From: Deltaproteobacteria bacterium
GTDB lineage: Bacteria; Desulfobacterota; Syntrophia; Syntrophales; JAFGHS01
DNA: 33,616 nucleotides
Direction of reading: 5' to 3'
Assembly (NCBI GenBank): GCA_016930075.1
Contig: JAFGHS010000111.1
Location: forward strand, 1-33,616
Positions 1 through 8,700 of this stretch are shown one piece after another (within the stretch, counting starts at the first letter, position 1; each line of letters begins with the position of its first letter). The position numbers and the translations under genes are program-made. Under the pieces are notes generated by a model. The model was not told where the DNA came from. It ran no database searches and saw only the letters and a program-made list of their open reading frames with translations.

Positions 1-85
1 TCACTGGTGGGCCTCCCGGACTTCAAATCCGGTGTGGGGCGCTAAAACCGTCCCAGGTGGGTTCGATTCCCATGCACTTCCGCCA
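1..85 (+). tRNA. selC: tRNA-Sec (anticodon TCA), 5' end cut by window
   Basis: This is the selenocysteine tRNA, which reads UGA as Sec in selenoprotein mRNAs. A five-pair anticodon stem (16-20 with 28-32) encloses a seven-base loop with TCA at 23-25. A long variable arm follows, with a seven-pair stem (33-39 with 47-53 approximately), as is typical of tRNA-Sec. The T arm contains GTTCGATTC (61-69) and an encoded CCA ends at 85. The acceptor 5' strand and part of the D arm lie before the window. selC is a classic integration hotspot, and the island that starts right after it fits this. Confidence 0.93.
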
Positions 86-89
86 ATAA

Positions 90-243
90 TGACGATGTCG
101 TAAAAAGTCGAATTCTGTCATTTCGAGGAGTCCCGCTGAAGCGGGACGACGAGAAATCTATAACGATTTCAAGAATTCTCCCCTGCAAAATGCGGAGTCG
201 AAATGACATGAACGCCGCATTGCAACTTTTTACGAGGTCGTCA
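90..243. repeat. MITE-like inverted-repeat element abutting selC
   Basis: Arms 90-108 and 225-243 are inverted repeats matching at 17 of 19 positions. Inside them, 116-126 and 198-208 are a perfect 11-bp inverted repeat (TGTCATTTCGA). A central perfect 7-bp hairpin with a TGAA loop lies at 130-147. The whole 154 bp can fold into one long cruciform and encodes no plausible protein. Repeats with a TCATTTCGA...GAGAAATC core are common dispersed elements in deltaproteobacterial genomes (from memory, not searched). It begins only 4 bp after the CCA of selC. Confidence 0.75.
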
Positions 244-287
244 AAATTGATTATGGGAAAAGGGGCGGGTATTGAATGTTTTTTGTT

Positions 288-320
288 TTGACATGGTGCA
301 TCACAAGTGTTACACCTTGT
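288..320 (+). promoter_or_regulatory. Promoter and operator-like palindrome of the RHH/RelE module
   Basis: A consensus -35 box TTGACA (288-293) is followed after 17 bp by TACACC (311-316), a weak -10. The -10 is overlapped by an imperfect palindrome at 303-320, with outer arms ACAAG and CTTGT and an inner GTGT-T-ACAC. A ribbon-helix-helix antitoxin repressing its own promoter typically binds such a site. The start codon at 339 follows an AAAAGGAG ribosome site. Confidence 0.5.
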
Positions 321-338
321 CTGAAAAGGAGAAGAAAC

Positions 339-566
339 ATGCCGACTAAGAATCCGAGAGTAAATATCGTTGTGGAGCAACCGCTGTACAGCATTATGCA
401 TGACCTTGCAGACAGTGAGGGGGTTTCCATGTCCACCATTGCCCGGGACCTGATCCGGGAGGCAATTGAGTTACGGGAGGATGCCGCTCTTTCAGCCTTT
501 GCTGATAAACGATTGAAGACATTCGACAGAAAAAAGACGCTTTCGCATAATGAAGTATGGGAATGA
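339..566 (+). CDS. Ribbon-helix-helix antitoxin of a type II TA pair
   Basis: This 75-residue protein begins with a short beta strand (PRVNIVVEQPLY) followed by two helices. The second helix carries SMSTIARDLIREAIELRED, the pattern of the CopG/MetJ/Arc DNA-binding fold. The acidic C-terminal tail is where such antitoxins wrap around their toxin. ATG 339 is chosen over an upstream in-frame ATG at 276 because AAAAGGAG lies 7 nt before it, and because the upstream extension would overlap the promoter. The stop lies 3 nt before the next start, so it is co-transcribed with the RelE-like gene. It probably represses its own promoter through the palindrome at 303-320. The family assignment comes from fold pattern and position, not a search. 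Confidence 0.82.
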   Translation: MPTKNPRVNIVVEQPLYSIMHDLADSEGVSMSTIARDLIREAIELREDAALSAFADKRLKTFDRKKTLSHNEVWE

Positions 567-569
567 TCC

Positions 570-845
570 ATGTCTTTTACATTGCACTATCATCCGGATG
601 TCCGCTCTGAGGATTTGCCCCTTTTAGATCAAAAAGCAAGAGAACGAATCCGAAAGGCCATCGAAGAACGGTTGCAGACCGCGCCTCAGGATTATGGGGA
701 GCCTTTGCGAAAGACACTCAAAGGTTTCTGGAAACTGCGCGTGGGTGATTATCGGGTTGTTTTCAAGGTGATCGAACCGGAAGTGTGGATTCTTGGCATC
801 AGGCATCGGAAATCGGTTTATAAGGATATCGGTTCAAGGATTTAA
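570..845 (+). CDS. RelE/ParE superfamily toxin
   Basis: The 91-residue protein has the usual length of RelE/ParE toxins. It shows their core: an N-terminal helical hairpin (DQKARERIRKAIEERL), then PLRKTLKGFWKLRVGDYRVVF, followed by a strand and a terminal IRHRKSVYKDI. The run L-K-G-x-W-K-L-R-V-G-D-Y-R-V-V-F is the conserved beta-sheet of mRNA interferases of the YafQ/RelE type. R and K residues in it and the final RHRKSVY would contact RNA in ribosome-dependent RelE-type toxins. ParE-type gyrase inhibitors share the fold, so the target cannot be settled from sequence. It lies 3 nt downstream of its antitoxin. Confidence 0.88.
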   Translation: MSFTLHYHPDVRSEDLPLLDQKARERIRKAIEERLQTAPQDYGEPLRKTLKGFWKLRVGDYRVVFKVIEPEVWILGIRHRKSVYKDIGSRI

Positions 846-952
846 AGCGCCTCCGGGTGTAGTCAGGACGGCGATTCTGTAAACGAATGAAATTAAGAGA
901 ATTTTGCGAAACGATGAAATAAAAAAATGTAACTAAATTGTAACCGTCAGAA

Positions 953-1372
953 CCAAAAATATCCAATGATGATGTGGCCAATGCCTTGAAGGGGCGAGAT
1001 GCAATCCGTTTGCAGCCCTCCGGTGCATATGCCGCCAATCTTCCGGGCCTTTCCAGGCAGGTTCACATGAAAATCGTCTTTTTCACGGATGGCCCTTCAA
1101 AAAGCATTAAACTCGGGAAAATGGAAATCGCTCTCAAACGCACCACGCCACGCAACATGGCCACCGCCGGCAGAATCAGCGGCATCGTCATACAGGCGCT
1201 GAAACATCTGGCGCAAAAAAATATTGACGAGTGTGTTTCGCAGCTTCTCAAGCAACATCTCAGCGATGCTGATAAAAAGCAACTCGTTAAAGACCTTCAA
1301 TACGCTCCCGCCTGAATCGCCAAAGTCATGCGGGCCATTGCAATCAGCTTCATTTCTTCTGCGATCAACTGA
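953..1372 (+). pseudogene. Remnant of a DUF6088 (AbiEi-like antitoxin) gene
   Basis: Translation from 953 gives the C-terminal two thirds of a DUF6088 protein, the antitoxin-like partner of many AbiEii toxins. Recognisable blocks are GRDAIRLQPSGAYAANL, VFFTDGPSKSIKLG and KRTTPRNMATAGRISG. The N-terminal winged-helix half is absent: an in-frame TAA lies just upstream (941-943) and no homology continues. A TGA at 1313-1315 interrupts the frame after YAPA, at a position expected to be Trp, and readable family-like sequence (IAKVMRAIAIS) continues to 1372. Both lesions argue for a decayed gene. It converges on the AbiEii gene, 2 bp away. Confidence 0.72.
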
Positions 1373-1374
1373 AT

Positions 1375-2187
1375 CTACTCCCGCGTTGCCCCTTGCCACG
1401 GTTCGCCCGGAATAAAGGGTAGTAATCGATTCATCAGCAATTCTTTTGCCTCGCTAAAATCAAATTCCCTGTCCGTAACCAAGAGTGGACCAATGTCGTC
1501 CAGAAAAGAAGTGTCTTCAAATTTTTCGAGGAGGTTTTGCTCGAACTCCGCCCTGGATAGCTTATGTCCTTCATGTTCCATATAAGCCAGAAAACAGCGG
1601 ACGATGTATTCCGGCTTTACAGTCATTTGAGCAAACGCAATCCATAGATCAAAAAGGTCTCGGCCCTTGCGACGTTGATAGAGCGCCCGCAGCTTCGTGC
1701 CCAGGAGTTCTTCCAGATGGTAGGTCGGAATAGACGCCGTTCCGGTAAACCAGCGGGACTGAACTTCAAATTTACGCGCAACAATACCCATAACGGACAT
1801 ATGCTCGCGGGAATTGATTTCCATTTTCAGCCTGAGCGGCATCCCTTCTTCCGATTCCATCCGGTAGGTTAGCGTGATCCTGCCTTCCGACTGCTTTCGC
1901 CGGGGCTTCCCCAGCCATGGATTAAGTTTCTCCTGCAGGGCATTCATGACCGGTCCAATGGGACCGGGATGCACCTGGACAAGGTCGATATCTTCAGAAT
2001 AGCGCACGGGCGGCAGGTAAAGTTTGAAAAGCGATGTCCCTCCGCGGAAAGCGAGACTTTCAGCGAGTACCGGATGGTTGAATATCTCCACAAGCGCCCG
2101 GCAGATGATCAGATCCTGTTCCACCTGATCATTTCTGGACCAGGGTGCGTTTCTCTTCCATTCAGATATGAAATCCAGGGGGATCAA
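1375..2187 (-). CDS. abiEii: AbiEii-type nucleotidyltransferase toxin
   Basis: This 270-residue protein is the toxin of a type IV abortive-infection module. AbiEii/MenT enzymes transfer nucleotides to RNA targets such as tRNA acceptor stems and so arrest growth. The nucleotidyltransferase signature is intact: RGGTSL (48-53) followed by SEDIDL (64-69), whose two aspartates would bind metal. The KMEIN strand (121-125) and the family C-terminal helix LLGTKLRALYQRRKGRDLFDL (about 161-181) are also present. The start overlaps the upstream AbiEi stop by 4 bp (ATGA), so the pair is translationally coupled. Expression is presumably repressed through AbiEi. No truncation is seen. Confidence 0.9.
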   Translation of the reverse strand: MIPLDFISEWKRNAPWSRNDQVEQDLIICRALVEIFNHPVLAESLAFRGGTSLFKLYLPPVRYSEDIDLVQVHPGPIGPVMNALQEKLNPWLGKPRRKQSEGRITLTYRMESEEGMPLRLKMEINSREHMSVMGIVARKFEVQSRWFTGTASIPTYHLEELLGTKLRALYQRRKGRDLFDLWIAFAQMTVKPEYIVRCFLAYMEHEGHKLSRAEFEQNLLEKFEDTSFLDDIGPLLVTDREFDFSEAKELLMNRLLPFIPGEPWQGATRE

Positions 2188-2966
2188 ACCTCTGCCTCCA
2201 CCTTGGCATTGACCAAGAGCCGCCAGCGCTTTAACTGGACAATCCCCTTAAATGGCTTTGATGGTACAAGGGGTGACGGCACCGGTTCCTTAAAGGAGAT
2301 ATACTCAGCCAATTCCCCGGTTTTATCTTCAGCCCCAACAAGATCGAGAAGATAACCGAGTCGCTGCGACCAGGCGATGGGAGAAAGCCCTGCTATGGCG
2401 ACCAGGTCTTTCGCGTCAATGCGCTCTGCAAGTTCCGACAAAATGGTGGCCACATTGTCCAAACCCGCAGCGTAGTGGAAATAGCCGACCAAATCAAAGG
2501 CCGTTGCTGCCGGCGTCGATATTTTCACATAGCCCCGCGGGGTCTTGAAATCTGACGTCGGTATTTTTTCCATATTTTTTCTGGCGATAAATTGTATCCG
2601 GACTTTTCCACAGGCAATTTCGGGTTTGTTCCGAGCCACAACCACCTGAAAGACCTGAGGGCGCTGGTGTGCAGCGCCGTGATACTCCGCCGCGCTGAGC
2701 AAACCGGCATAATAGCCTTCATGAAGATATTCCATCAAGGACGAAATGAAATGGTCGGCCGGAAGGCAGCCGATAGCCCTATACTCCGGTGGAACAATGA
2801 CATAGAATCCCTTGTAAGGCACAGCCAGTTCGCCTTTTTGCCGCAAACGGCGAAGTGCTGCACGGGTGGCGATCACGCTCGTGCCCAAAACCTGGGCTGC
2901 TTCTTCACTGACGAAGCAATAGCGGCCACGTGAGATCAGGTCCGTAATAAATTGGCTGGCAAGCAT
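2184..2966 (-). CDS. abiEi: AbiEi-type antitoxin/transcriptional repressor
   Basis: The 260-residue protein starts with a winged helix-turn-helix (about residues 15-60, SEEAAQVLGTSVIATRAALRRLRQKGELAV followed by a wing). Its C-terminal half ends in a SPLVPSKPFKG...WRLLVNAKV block typical of AbiEi antitoxins. In characterised systems AbiEi binds inverted repeats upstream of its own operon and antagonises AbiEii without a stable complex (type IV). A strong GAGGAG ribosome site precedes the start. A perfect 7-bp-arm inverted repeat lies about 33 bp upstream (2999-3019) as the likely operator. It is coupled to the AbiEii toxin by a 4-bp overlap. Confidence 0.87.
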   Translation of the reverse strand: MLASQFITDLISRGRYCFVSEEAAQVLGTSVIATRAALRRLRQKGELAVPYKGFYVIVPPEYRAIGCLPADHFISSLMEYLHEGYYAGLLSAAEYHGAAHQRPQVFQVVVARNKPEIACGKVRIQFIARKNMEKIPTSDFKTPRGYVKISTPAATAFDLVGYFHYAAGLDNVATILSELAERIDAKDLVAIAGLSPIAWSQRLGYLLDLVGAEDKTGELAEYISFKEPVPSPLVPSKPFKGIVQLKRWRLLVNAKVEAEV

Positions 2967-2998
2967 ATGACTCCTCTATTAAATGAATTACTGCGGCA

Positions 2999-3019
2999 AA
3001 GTAACACATTTCGTTACTT
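2999..3019. promoter_or_regulatory. Inverted repeat, probable AbiEi operator
   Basis: AAGTAAC (2999-3005) and GTTACTT (3013-3019) form perfect 7-bp arms around a 7-bp spacer, 33 bp upstream of the minus-strand AbiEi start. Known AbiEi repressors bind inverted repeats at this location. I could not identify a convincing -35/-10 pair here, so the assignment rests on symmetry and position. Confidence 0.5.
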
Positions 3020-3207
3020 TCGTCGAGTGAAACATGCGATGTAGAGTTTGACGATTATCACAACAATTTCACCGCCAGGTATAGGCGCATCACTTTAATC
3101 GTAATGACCCTGGACGGAAGTTGGCCTGCCTGACTCGGCCTGCTTGTTCTCGTCATGTTCTTCTTATCTGAGAGTATCGACAATCGTAAATGGCGAATTC
3201 CAGATCG

Positions 3208-3275
3208 TCAAATACAAACATTTTTAAAACTGCTATTTGATATTATTTGACTTTATCACTTCGTTTCACTATATT
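3208..3275 (+). promoter_or_regulatory. Strong promoter of the second AbiE module with upstream inverted repeat
   Basis: TTGACT (3247-3252), a 17-bp spacer and TATATT (3270-3275) make a near-consensus sigma-70 promoter. The predicted transcription start is only about 20 nt before ATG 3302. Immediately upstream, TCAAATA (3208-3214) and TATTTGA (3234-3240) are perfect inverted arms and could be an operator. No Shine-Dalgarno sequence is visible in the short leader. The rest of the 335-bp divergent gap (2967-3301) shows nothing else beyond the site at 2999-3019. Confidence 0.6.
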
Positions 3276-3301
3276 CCGTCTAAATTGCGTTTGAAACAAT
3301 T

Positions 3302-4129
3302 ATGGCGGCCTTAATGAAAAAACAAAAAATAAAACTCGGCCCCCTCGAAATGCAGCTTCTTTCTTATGCCCAGATGAGAAAAAAGGACATCCTCTCGCTG
3401 GGTGAACTTGCAAACGTTGCAGGGATCACCAAAAAGCAAGAACGTGAGCTGTTCAGCCGTTTGAGCCGAACGGGTATCCTTATCCGTCTCAATAAAGGTG
3501 TTTATCTTGTTCCGCCTAACATGCCTGCCGGTGGACGCTGGACGGTAAGCGGTTATTATATTCTTTCCAAACTCATGGAAATCCTTCAAGGCACATATCA
3601 AATCAGCGGTCCCAACGCATTCAATCTCTATGGATTCGACGATCAAGTTCCTAATAGAATTTATGTCTATAATGACCGACTTTTCGGTGAAAAGGAGATT
3701 GGTGGAACCGATTTCATCTTTATCAAAACGGATGCTAAGCGGTTGGGATCGACTAAAAGCATGAAGACGCCTGACGGCATTGAATCCGTCATGGTCAGCA
3801 AAACGAGGGCCCTGGTCGATTCCGTCTATGACTGGTCCCGTTTCAACACCCTCCCGCGGGCCTACGGCTGGATCGCTGAAACACTAAAAAAGGATCAGGA
3901 CATTACCGAAAAATTAATTGACGATACATTTAAATACAGCAACAAAGGGACAATGAAGCGAATTGGATATCTGCTTGCCCAACTCGGCATCGCAGATAAC
4001 CGCCTCTTGGAGTTGAAACGAAAACTCGGTCCTGCCAAATCACTGATACCCTGGATACCCGGACAGCCGACCAAGGGGAGCGTAAATAAAGAATGGGGAT
4101 TAATTATTAATGGCGCCATCCCACAATAA
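3302..4129 (+). CDS. Second AbiEi-type antitoxin/repressor
   Basis: This 275-residue protein has an N-terminal winged-helix region (about 30-75, LGELANVAGITKKQERELFSRLSRTGILIRLNKGVYLV). It ends in SLIPWIPGQPTKGSVNKEWGLIIN, which matches the P...G...W.L.IN ending of the divergent AbiEi at 2184-2966. The two are otherwise quite different, so this is an independent module and not a duplication. The start could be ATG 3302 or ATG 3314; neither has a good ribosome site, and 3302 is kept because the promoter lies just upstream. The last 20 bp overlap the following AbiEii gene, showing coupling. It is expected to repress its own operon and neutralise that toxin. Confidence 0.82.
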   Translation: MAALMKKQKIKLGPLEMQLLSYAQMRKKDILSLGELANVAGITKKQERELFSRLSRTGILIRLNKGVYLVPPNMPAGGRWTVSGYYILSKLMEILQGTYQISGPNAFNLYGFDDQVPNRIYVYNDRLFGEKEIGGTDFIFIKTDAKRLGSTKSMKTPDGIESVMVSKTRALVDSVYDWSRFNTLPRAYGWIAETLKKDQDITEKLIDDTFKYSNKGTMKRIGYLLAQLGIADNRLLELKRKLGPAKSLIPWIPGQPTKGSVNKEWGLIINGAIPQ

Positions 4130-5030
4130 CAGAATTCTCGCCCATGAAGATCAGGTATTGTTTCGTGAGGCTGTGCTCTTCACGGCAGGACAGACGGGTT
4201 TGAATGCCAGTCTTATCGAAAAGGATTATTTCTGTACCGTCCTTCTGCAATATCTTTATCAGCAGCAAGATTGTCCCCTTATCTTCCGAGGAGGGACCTG
4301 CATCGGTAAAGTCTATGCCGATTTCTACCGGCTTAGCGAAGACCTTGACTTCATGATTTCTACACCACCGGAAGTGAGCATCGCCAATCGGCGGAAAAGG
4401 ATGGCACCGGTTAAAGAATGGGTAAACAGTCTTTCCTCTGAAATGGATATCCTGACACTTGCTGATGACTTCAACGGGCATAACAGCTCTCGGCAATATG
4501 TCGCTTATATAACCTACCCCTCAACCTTCCTCTCCGGTGAGGCTGCCCGCATAAAGATTGAAATAGGACTGCGCGAAAACACCCTGATGCCGCCCGTTGA
4601 AATGAAGGCCAGAACATTGCTGTTGAATCCATTTGCGCGAAAATCCCTGGTTCCCGATATTGATTTAATCGCTTTATCCATGAAGGAGGCCGTCGCCGAA
4701 AAACTACGGGCAGCGTTAACGCGCCTGGAGCCCGCCATCCGGGACTTTTTTGATATCGATTATCTTGTATCTCAACATCAGGTTGATGTGTCTGATCAGC
4801 ATCTTCTAAATCTTCTGGCTAAAAAATTGAAAGTGCCGGGAAATCCGCCTATTGATATGTCTTCAGGACGGAAAGAAAAACTCAAGACCCAGCTCAACAC
4901 AGAACTTAAACCGGTTCTGAGGTCGTCGGATTTTGAGAATTTCGATCTTAACCGAGTTTTTGATATAACTGGAAGGATTCATCAAAGCTTACAAGTAATG
5001 GAAAAGAAGGCTAACTCTTTAAAACATTAA
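4110..5030 (+). CDS. Second AbiEii-type nucleotidyltransferase toxin
   Basis: The 306-residue protein has the AbiEii nucleotidyltransferase core: IEKDYF (36-41), FRGGTCIGK (59-67) and SEDLDF (76-81) with the metal-binding acidic pair. A KIEIGL strand and the distal VAEKLRAALTR...IRDFFDIDYL helix also fit the family. It starts inside the end of the AbiEi gene (20-bp overlap). Its sequence is clearly different from the minus-strand AbiEii at 1375-2187 (IEKDYF and LSEDLDF types versus RYSEDIDL), so the two toxins belong to different subfamilies. A RadC-like gene begins 11 bp after the stop, so read-through into the restriction operon is possible. Confidence 0.88.
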   Translation: MAPSHNNRILAHEDQVLFREAVLFTAGQTGLNASLIEKDYFCTVLLQYLYQQQDCPLIFRGGTCIGKVYADFYRLSEDLDFMISTPPEVSIANRRKRMAPVKEWVNSLSSEMDILTLADDFNGHNSSRQYVAYITYPSTFLSGEAARIKIEIGLRENTLMPPVEMKARTLLLNPFARKSLVPDIDLIALSMKEAVAEKLRAALTRLEPAIRDFFDIDYLVSQHQVDVSDQHLLNLLAKKLKVPGNPPIDMSSGRKEKLKTQLNTELKPVLRSSDFENFDLNRVFDITGRIHQSLQVMEKKANSLKH

Positions 5031-5041
5031 TTTTATACTTT

Positions 5042-5734
5042 ATGGCAAAGCGGATCATAAAAAACATCGGCCCGGTAGGACACAGAAACAGACTTAGAGA
5101 ACGTTTCCGCATATCCGGGCGAAAGGCCCTCGCCGACTACGAATTGATCGAGCTATTATTGACATATGCAATTCCGCGTGTCGATACAAAACCTACAGCA
5201 AAGGCGCTTTTGAAGGAGTTTAAAACCATCTTTAACGTTATTCAGCAACCCGTCGAACAGCTGCAGAAAATAAAGGGCATTGGACCTGAAGCGGCAACCT
5301 ACATTCGTCTAATCCATGCCTGTTTGACGCGGGCCATGGAAAAAACGCTTGAGTACCGTAAAACCGTATCCGGACCTGAAGACATTTTTGCATACGTCCG
5401 GATGAATCTTGGCGCGAATTCGACTGAATGTCTCTATGCTCTTTATCTGGATGATGCGCGACACATTATTCATCATCAAGATGTAGCAATGGGAACGATT
5501 GATCGACTGCAACTGTATCCGCGGGACATCCTTAAACCGGCATTGATCCATAACGCAACGGGATTGATTCTTGTTCATAATCATCCGGATGGTCAACCTG
5601 TGCCATCCGAAAACGATCTTGAATTGACGATGAAGATTGAAGATCTTGCGAAAACGTTTGATATTAAACTGATGGATCATTTGGTGGTCACTAAATTTAA
5701 TGCATACAGCATTAAAACGGGAAAGCTACTTTGA
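5042..5734 (+). CDS. RadC-like JAB/MPN domain protein heading the hsd operon
   Basis: The 230-residue protein matches the RadC/UPF0758 family in length and layout. An N-terminal helical region carries a helix-hairpin-helix (LQKIKGIGPEAAT, 74-86). The C-terminal JAB domain has the metal motif HNHPDGQPVPSEND, with His179, His181, Ser189 and Asp192 preserved and Glu129 as the upstream acidic residue. The usual Ser after HNHP is Asp here. RadC is no longer thought to be a repair protein; relatives recur in phage-defence and mobile loci with unknown function. No good ribosome site precedes ATG 5042. Its TGA overlaps the TTG start of HsdR (TTGA), tying it to the restriction operon. Confidence 0.85.
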   Translation: MAKRIIKNIGPVGHRNRLRERFRISGRKALADYELIELLLTYAIPRVDTKPTAKALLKEFKTIFNVIQQPVEQLQKIKGIGPEAATYIRLIHACLTRAMEKTLEYRKTVSGPEDIFAYVRMNLGANSTECLYALYLDDARHIIHHQDVAMGTIDRLQLYPRDILKPALIHNATGLILVHNHPDGQPVPSENDLELTMKIEDLAKTFDIKLMDHLVVTKFNAYSIKTGKLL

Positions 5735-8700
5735 ATATTTTTGCTGAATTAAAGCGAATATCGGCACCCCTGGGGATACCAGGTTGCGACGCAATGGAAA
5801 ATCTTGCAGAAAACCCTCTTCTTGTGTTGCAAAACCTTGATCTGCAGGCGTCGCTATTTACCAGAGTCATTCTGGCTTTTGAAGGTCTTGCGGAGCCTGC
5901 TGCCGATACGCAAGTTGCTAGGCTCAATATACTTAATAATCGTGGCTTTCTCCCATCGACATTACTCCCTTTCTTCCACTGCCTTAACAATAATAAGCAG
6001 GAACAGAATATTTCTACTCCAATAATCAGGATGAAGGCGAATCTGCACCTCAAACTTGCCGGGCATTTAGCGACTTGGTTTATTAAATCATATGGACCGT
6101 ATTTCCCAACTTCAATATCAGAAGCCCAAACGGGGGAATCAGCTTTGCAACATCTTCGCCAACATATAACAGCTGATTCGGTACGGCGGGCAGCACGCAG
6201 GGCAGCGATGCGCCGCGCAACGACAATGACCCTGAGCGAAGATGAAACGCGCGTGATCATTGACTACCAGCTTCGAACTGCCGGCTGGCAGGCCGACACC
6301 CTATCGTTGCGTTACGCACAGGGCACTCGCCCCGAAAAGGGCGTAGACAAAGCCATTGCAGAGTGGCCTACAGATACAGGTCCCGCCGATTATGCCCTTT
6401 TCGCGGGACTTGACCTCATCGGGTTTATTGAAGCGAAAAAAATGGGCAGAGATGTAGTCGCTGACCTTACACAAGGAAAGCGTTATGCACGTTCTCCTCT
6501 ACTTGATGGGGAAGCGCGCTTAATGGGAGGCCCCTGGAACGATCACAAAGTGCCCTTTCTTTTCTCCACCAATGCCAGACCTTATCTGGACCAGATCAAA
6601 GAGAAATCCGGAATCTGGTTTCTTGATGTCCGAAATCCTTCCAATCACCCGAGACCGCTTCAAGGGTGGTATTCTGCCGACGAATTATGCACATTATTGG
6701 AGCATGATATCCCAGAGGCGCACGAGAAACTGAAACAGGAACCCATGGATTACCTCGGGCTTAGGGACTACCAGGAAAGGGCAATCCAGCGAATCGAGTC
6801 CGCCCTCAATCAGGGGCAAACGCGTCTCTTGGTTGCCATGGCAACGGGCACCGGCAAGACGCGCCTGGCCATCGGCCTTATTTACCGATTGATCAAATCA
6901 CACCGGTTCCGACGAATTCTTTTCGTCGTGGATCGAAACGCCCTTGGCGAGCAAGCGGGCGACAAGTTCAAGGAAACACGGTTGGAAGAACTGAAAACCT
7001 TTGACCAGATCTATGACCTAAAGGAAGTAGACGCAAACGGCATAGAACCCACCACCAAAGTCAAGATCGCCACGATCCAAGCACTAATGCACGCCATCAT
7101 GTATCCGTCCGATCCTATTAACATACCCAGCGTCGGTCAGTATGACTGCATCATTGTGGACGAAGCGCACCGGGGATATACACTTGACCGTGAACTGGGA
7201 GAAGAAGAACTTCTGTACCGCGATCAAAATGATTATCTCAGCAAATTCCGACGAGTCATCGATTATTTTGATGCGGTAAAGATAGGCTTGACGGCAACGC
7301 CCGCGCCGCACACTATCGATATTTTCGGAAGGCCCGTGTACACTTATTCTTATCGTGAGGCTGTCGTCGATGGGTGGTTGATGGATCATGAACCACCCCA
7401 CCAACTTGTGACCCGCCTGTCCAAAGAAGGGATTAAATGGCAAAAGGGCGACACGATTCCCGTCTATGATCCGGCAACAGGGCAGATCACGAATATCGAA
7501 GACATTCCCGATGAAGTGAAACTCGAAATTGATCACTTCAACAAACTCGTTCTGACAGAGAACTTCAATCGTACCGTAGCAAAGGAACTGATTAAATATC
7601 TAAATCCCGACGGCGAGGAGAAAACGCTGATCTTCGCCGCCACGGACGACCACGCGGATACGGTTGTCCGAGTATTGAAGGAAGAGTTTGAAGCCGCCGG
7701 CATCCCCATCCCCGATGAAGCCATTGCCAAGATCACAGGATCTATTGATCGTCCTGAAGGCGCAATCCGACAGTTTAAAAATGAACGCCTTCCCAATATA
7801 GCCGTTACCGTTGATCTGATGACAACTGGTATTGACGTACCGGAAATATGCAATCTCGTATTTATTCGCCGCATCCGCTCTCGAATCCTTTTTGAGCAAA
7901 TGCTGGGCCGGGGCACCCGTCGGTGCGATCGCATCGGAAAGGATCACTTCAATATCTTTGACGCCGTCAGCATTTATGAAGCTCTGGAACCGGTATCGGC
8001 CATGAAACCCATCGCCGCCGATCCCACTCAAACACTGGGACAACTCTTCGATGAATTGGATCATCTATCGGAGGATCATGCAAAAACGACGTCACTTAAG
8101 AAACAGGTCGAACAGATCCTTGCCAAGCTACAGCGCATTCTCAAGAGAATGGATGACGATGCCTTAGGCGAATTCAAGACCCTCTCCGGTGGCCAGACGA
8201 TGCAACAGTTCATTGCATCGCTGAAGGGAGACGATCCGGAGGCCTGTCGCCGAAAGCTTGCGGCCAGGCGCAACCTCCTGGCCTTTCTTGACGAAAACCG
8301 CCACCGCCCTAAAAAGCAACTCATTTCCCACCATGCCGATGAGTTGCAGTCCCATACCCGTGGATACGGCAACGCCGATAAGCCGGAAGACTACTTAAAC
8401 GCATTTAGGGAATTCATTATCACAAATATGAACAAGGTGCCCGCCCTCGCCGTTGTGTGCCAGCGGCCACGGGAACTGACCCGCCAAACCCTCAAGGAAT
8501 TGAAGCTTGTCCTCGATCAGGCAGGCTATACCGAAAAGAATCTGCAAGTCGCCTGGAAGGACTGGAAAAATGAAGAAATCGCGGCAGATATCATCTCCTT
8601 CATCCGTCGTCAGGCGCTGGGCGATCCTCTGCTTAGCCATGAAGAGAGGATTAAAAAGGGCATGACACGGATCTACGCCATGCGTCCCTGGACAGCTATC

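Noticed and set aside
1313-1315. In-frame TGA near selC as a possible selenocysteine codon
   Set aside because: The expected residue is Trp, no SECIS-like hairpin is obvious just after it, and the gene has also lost its N-terminal half, so decay is simpler.
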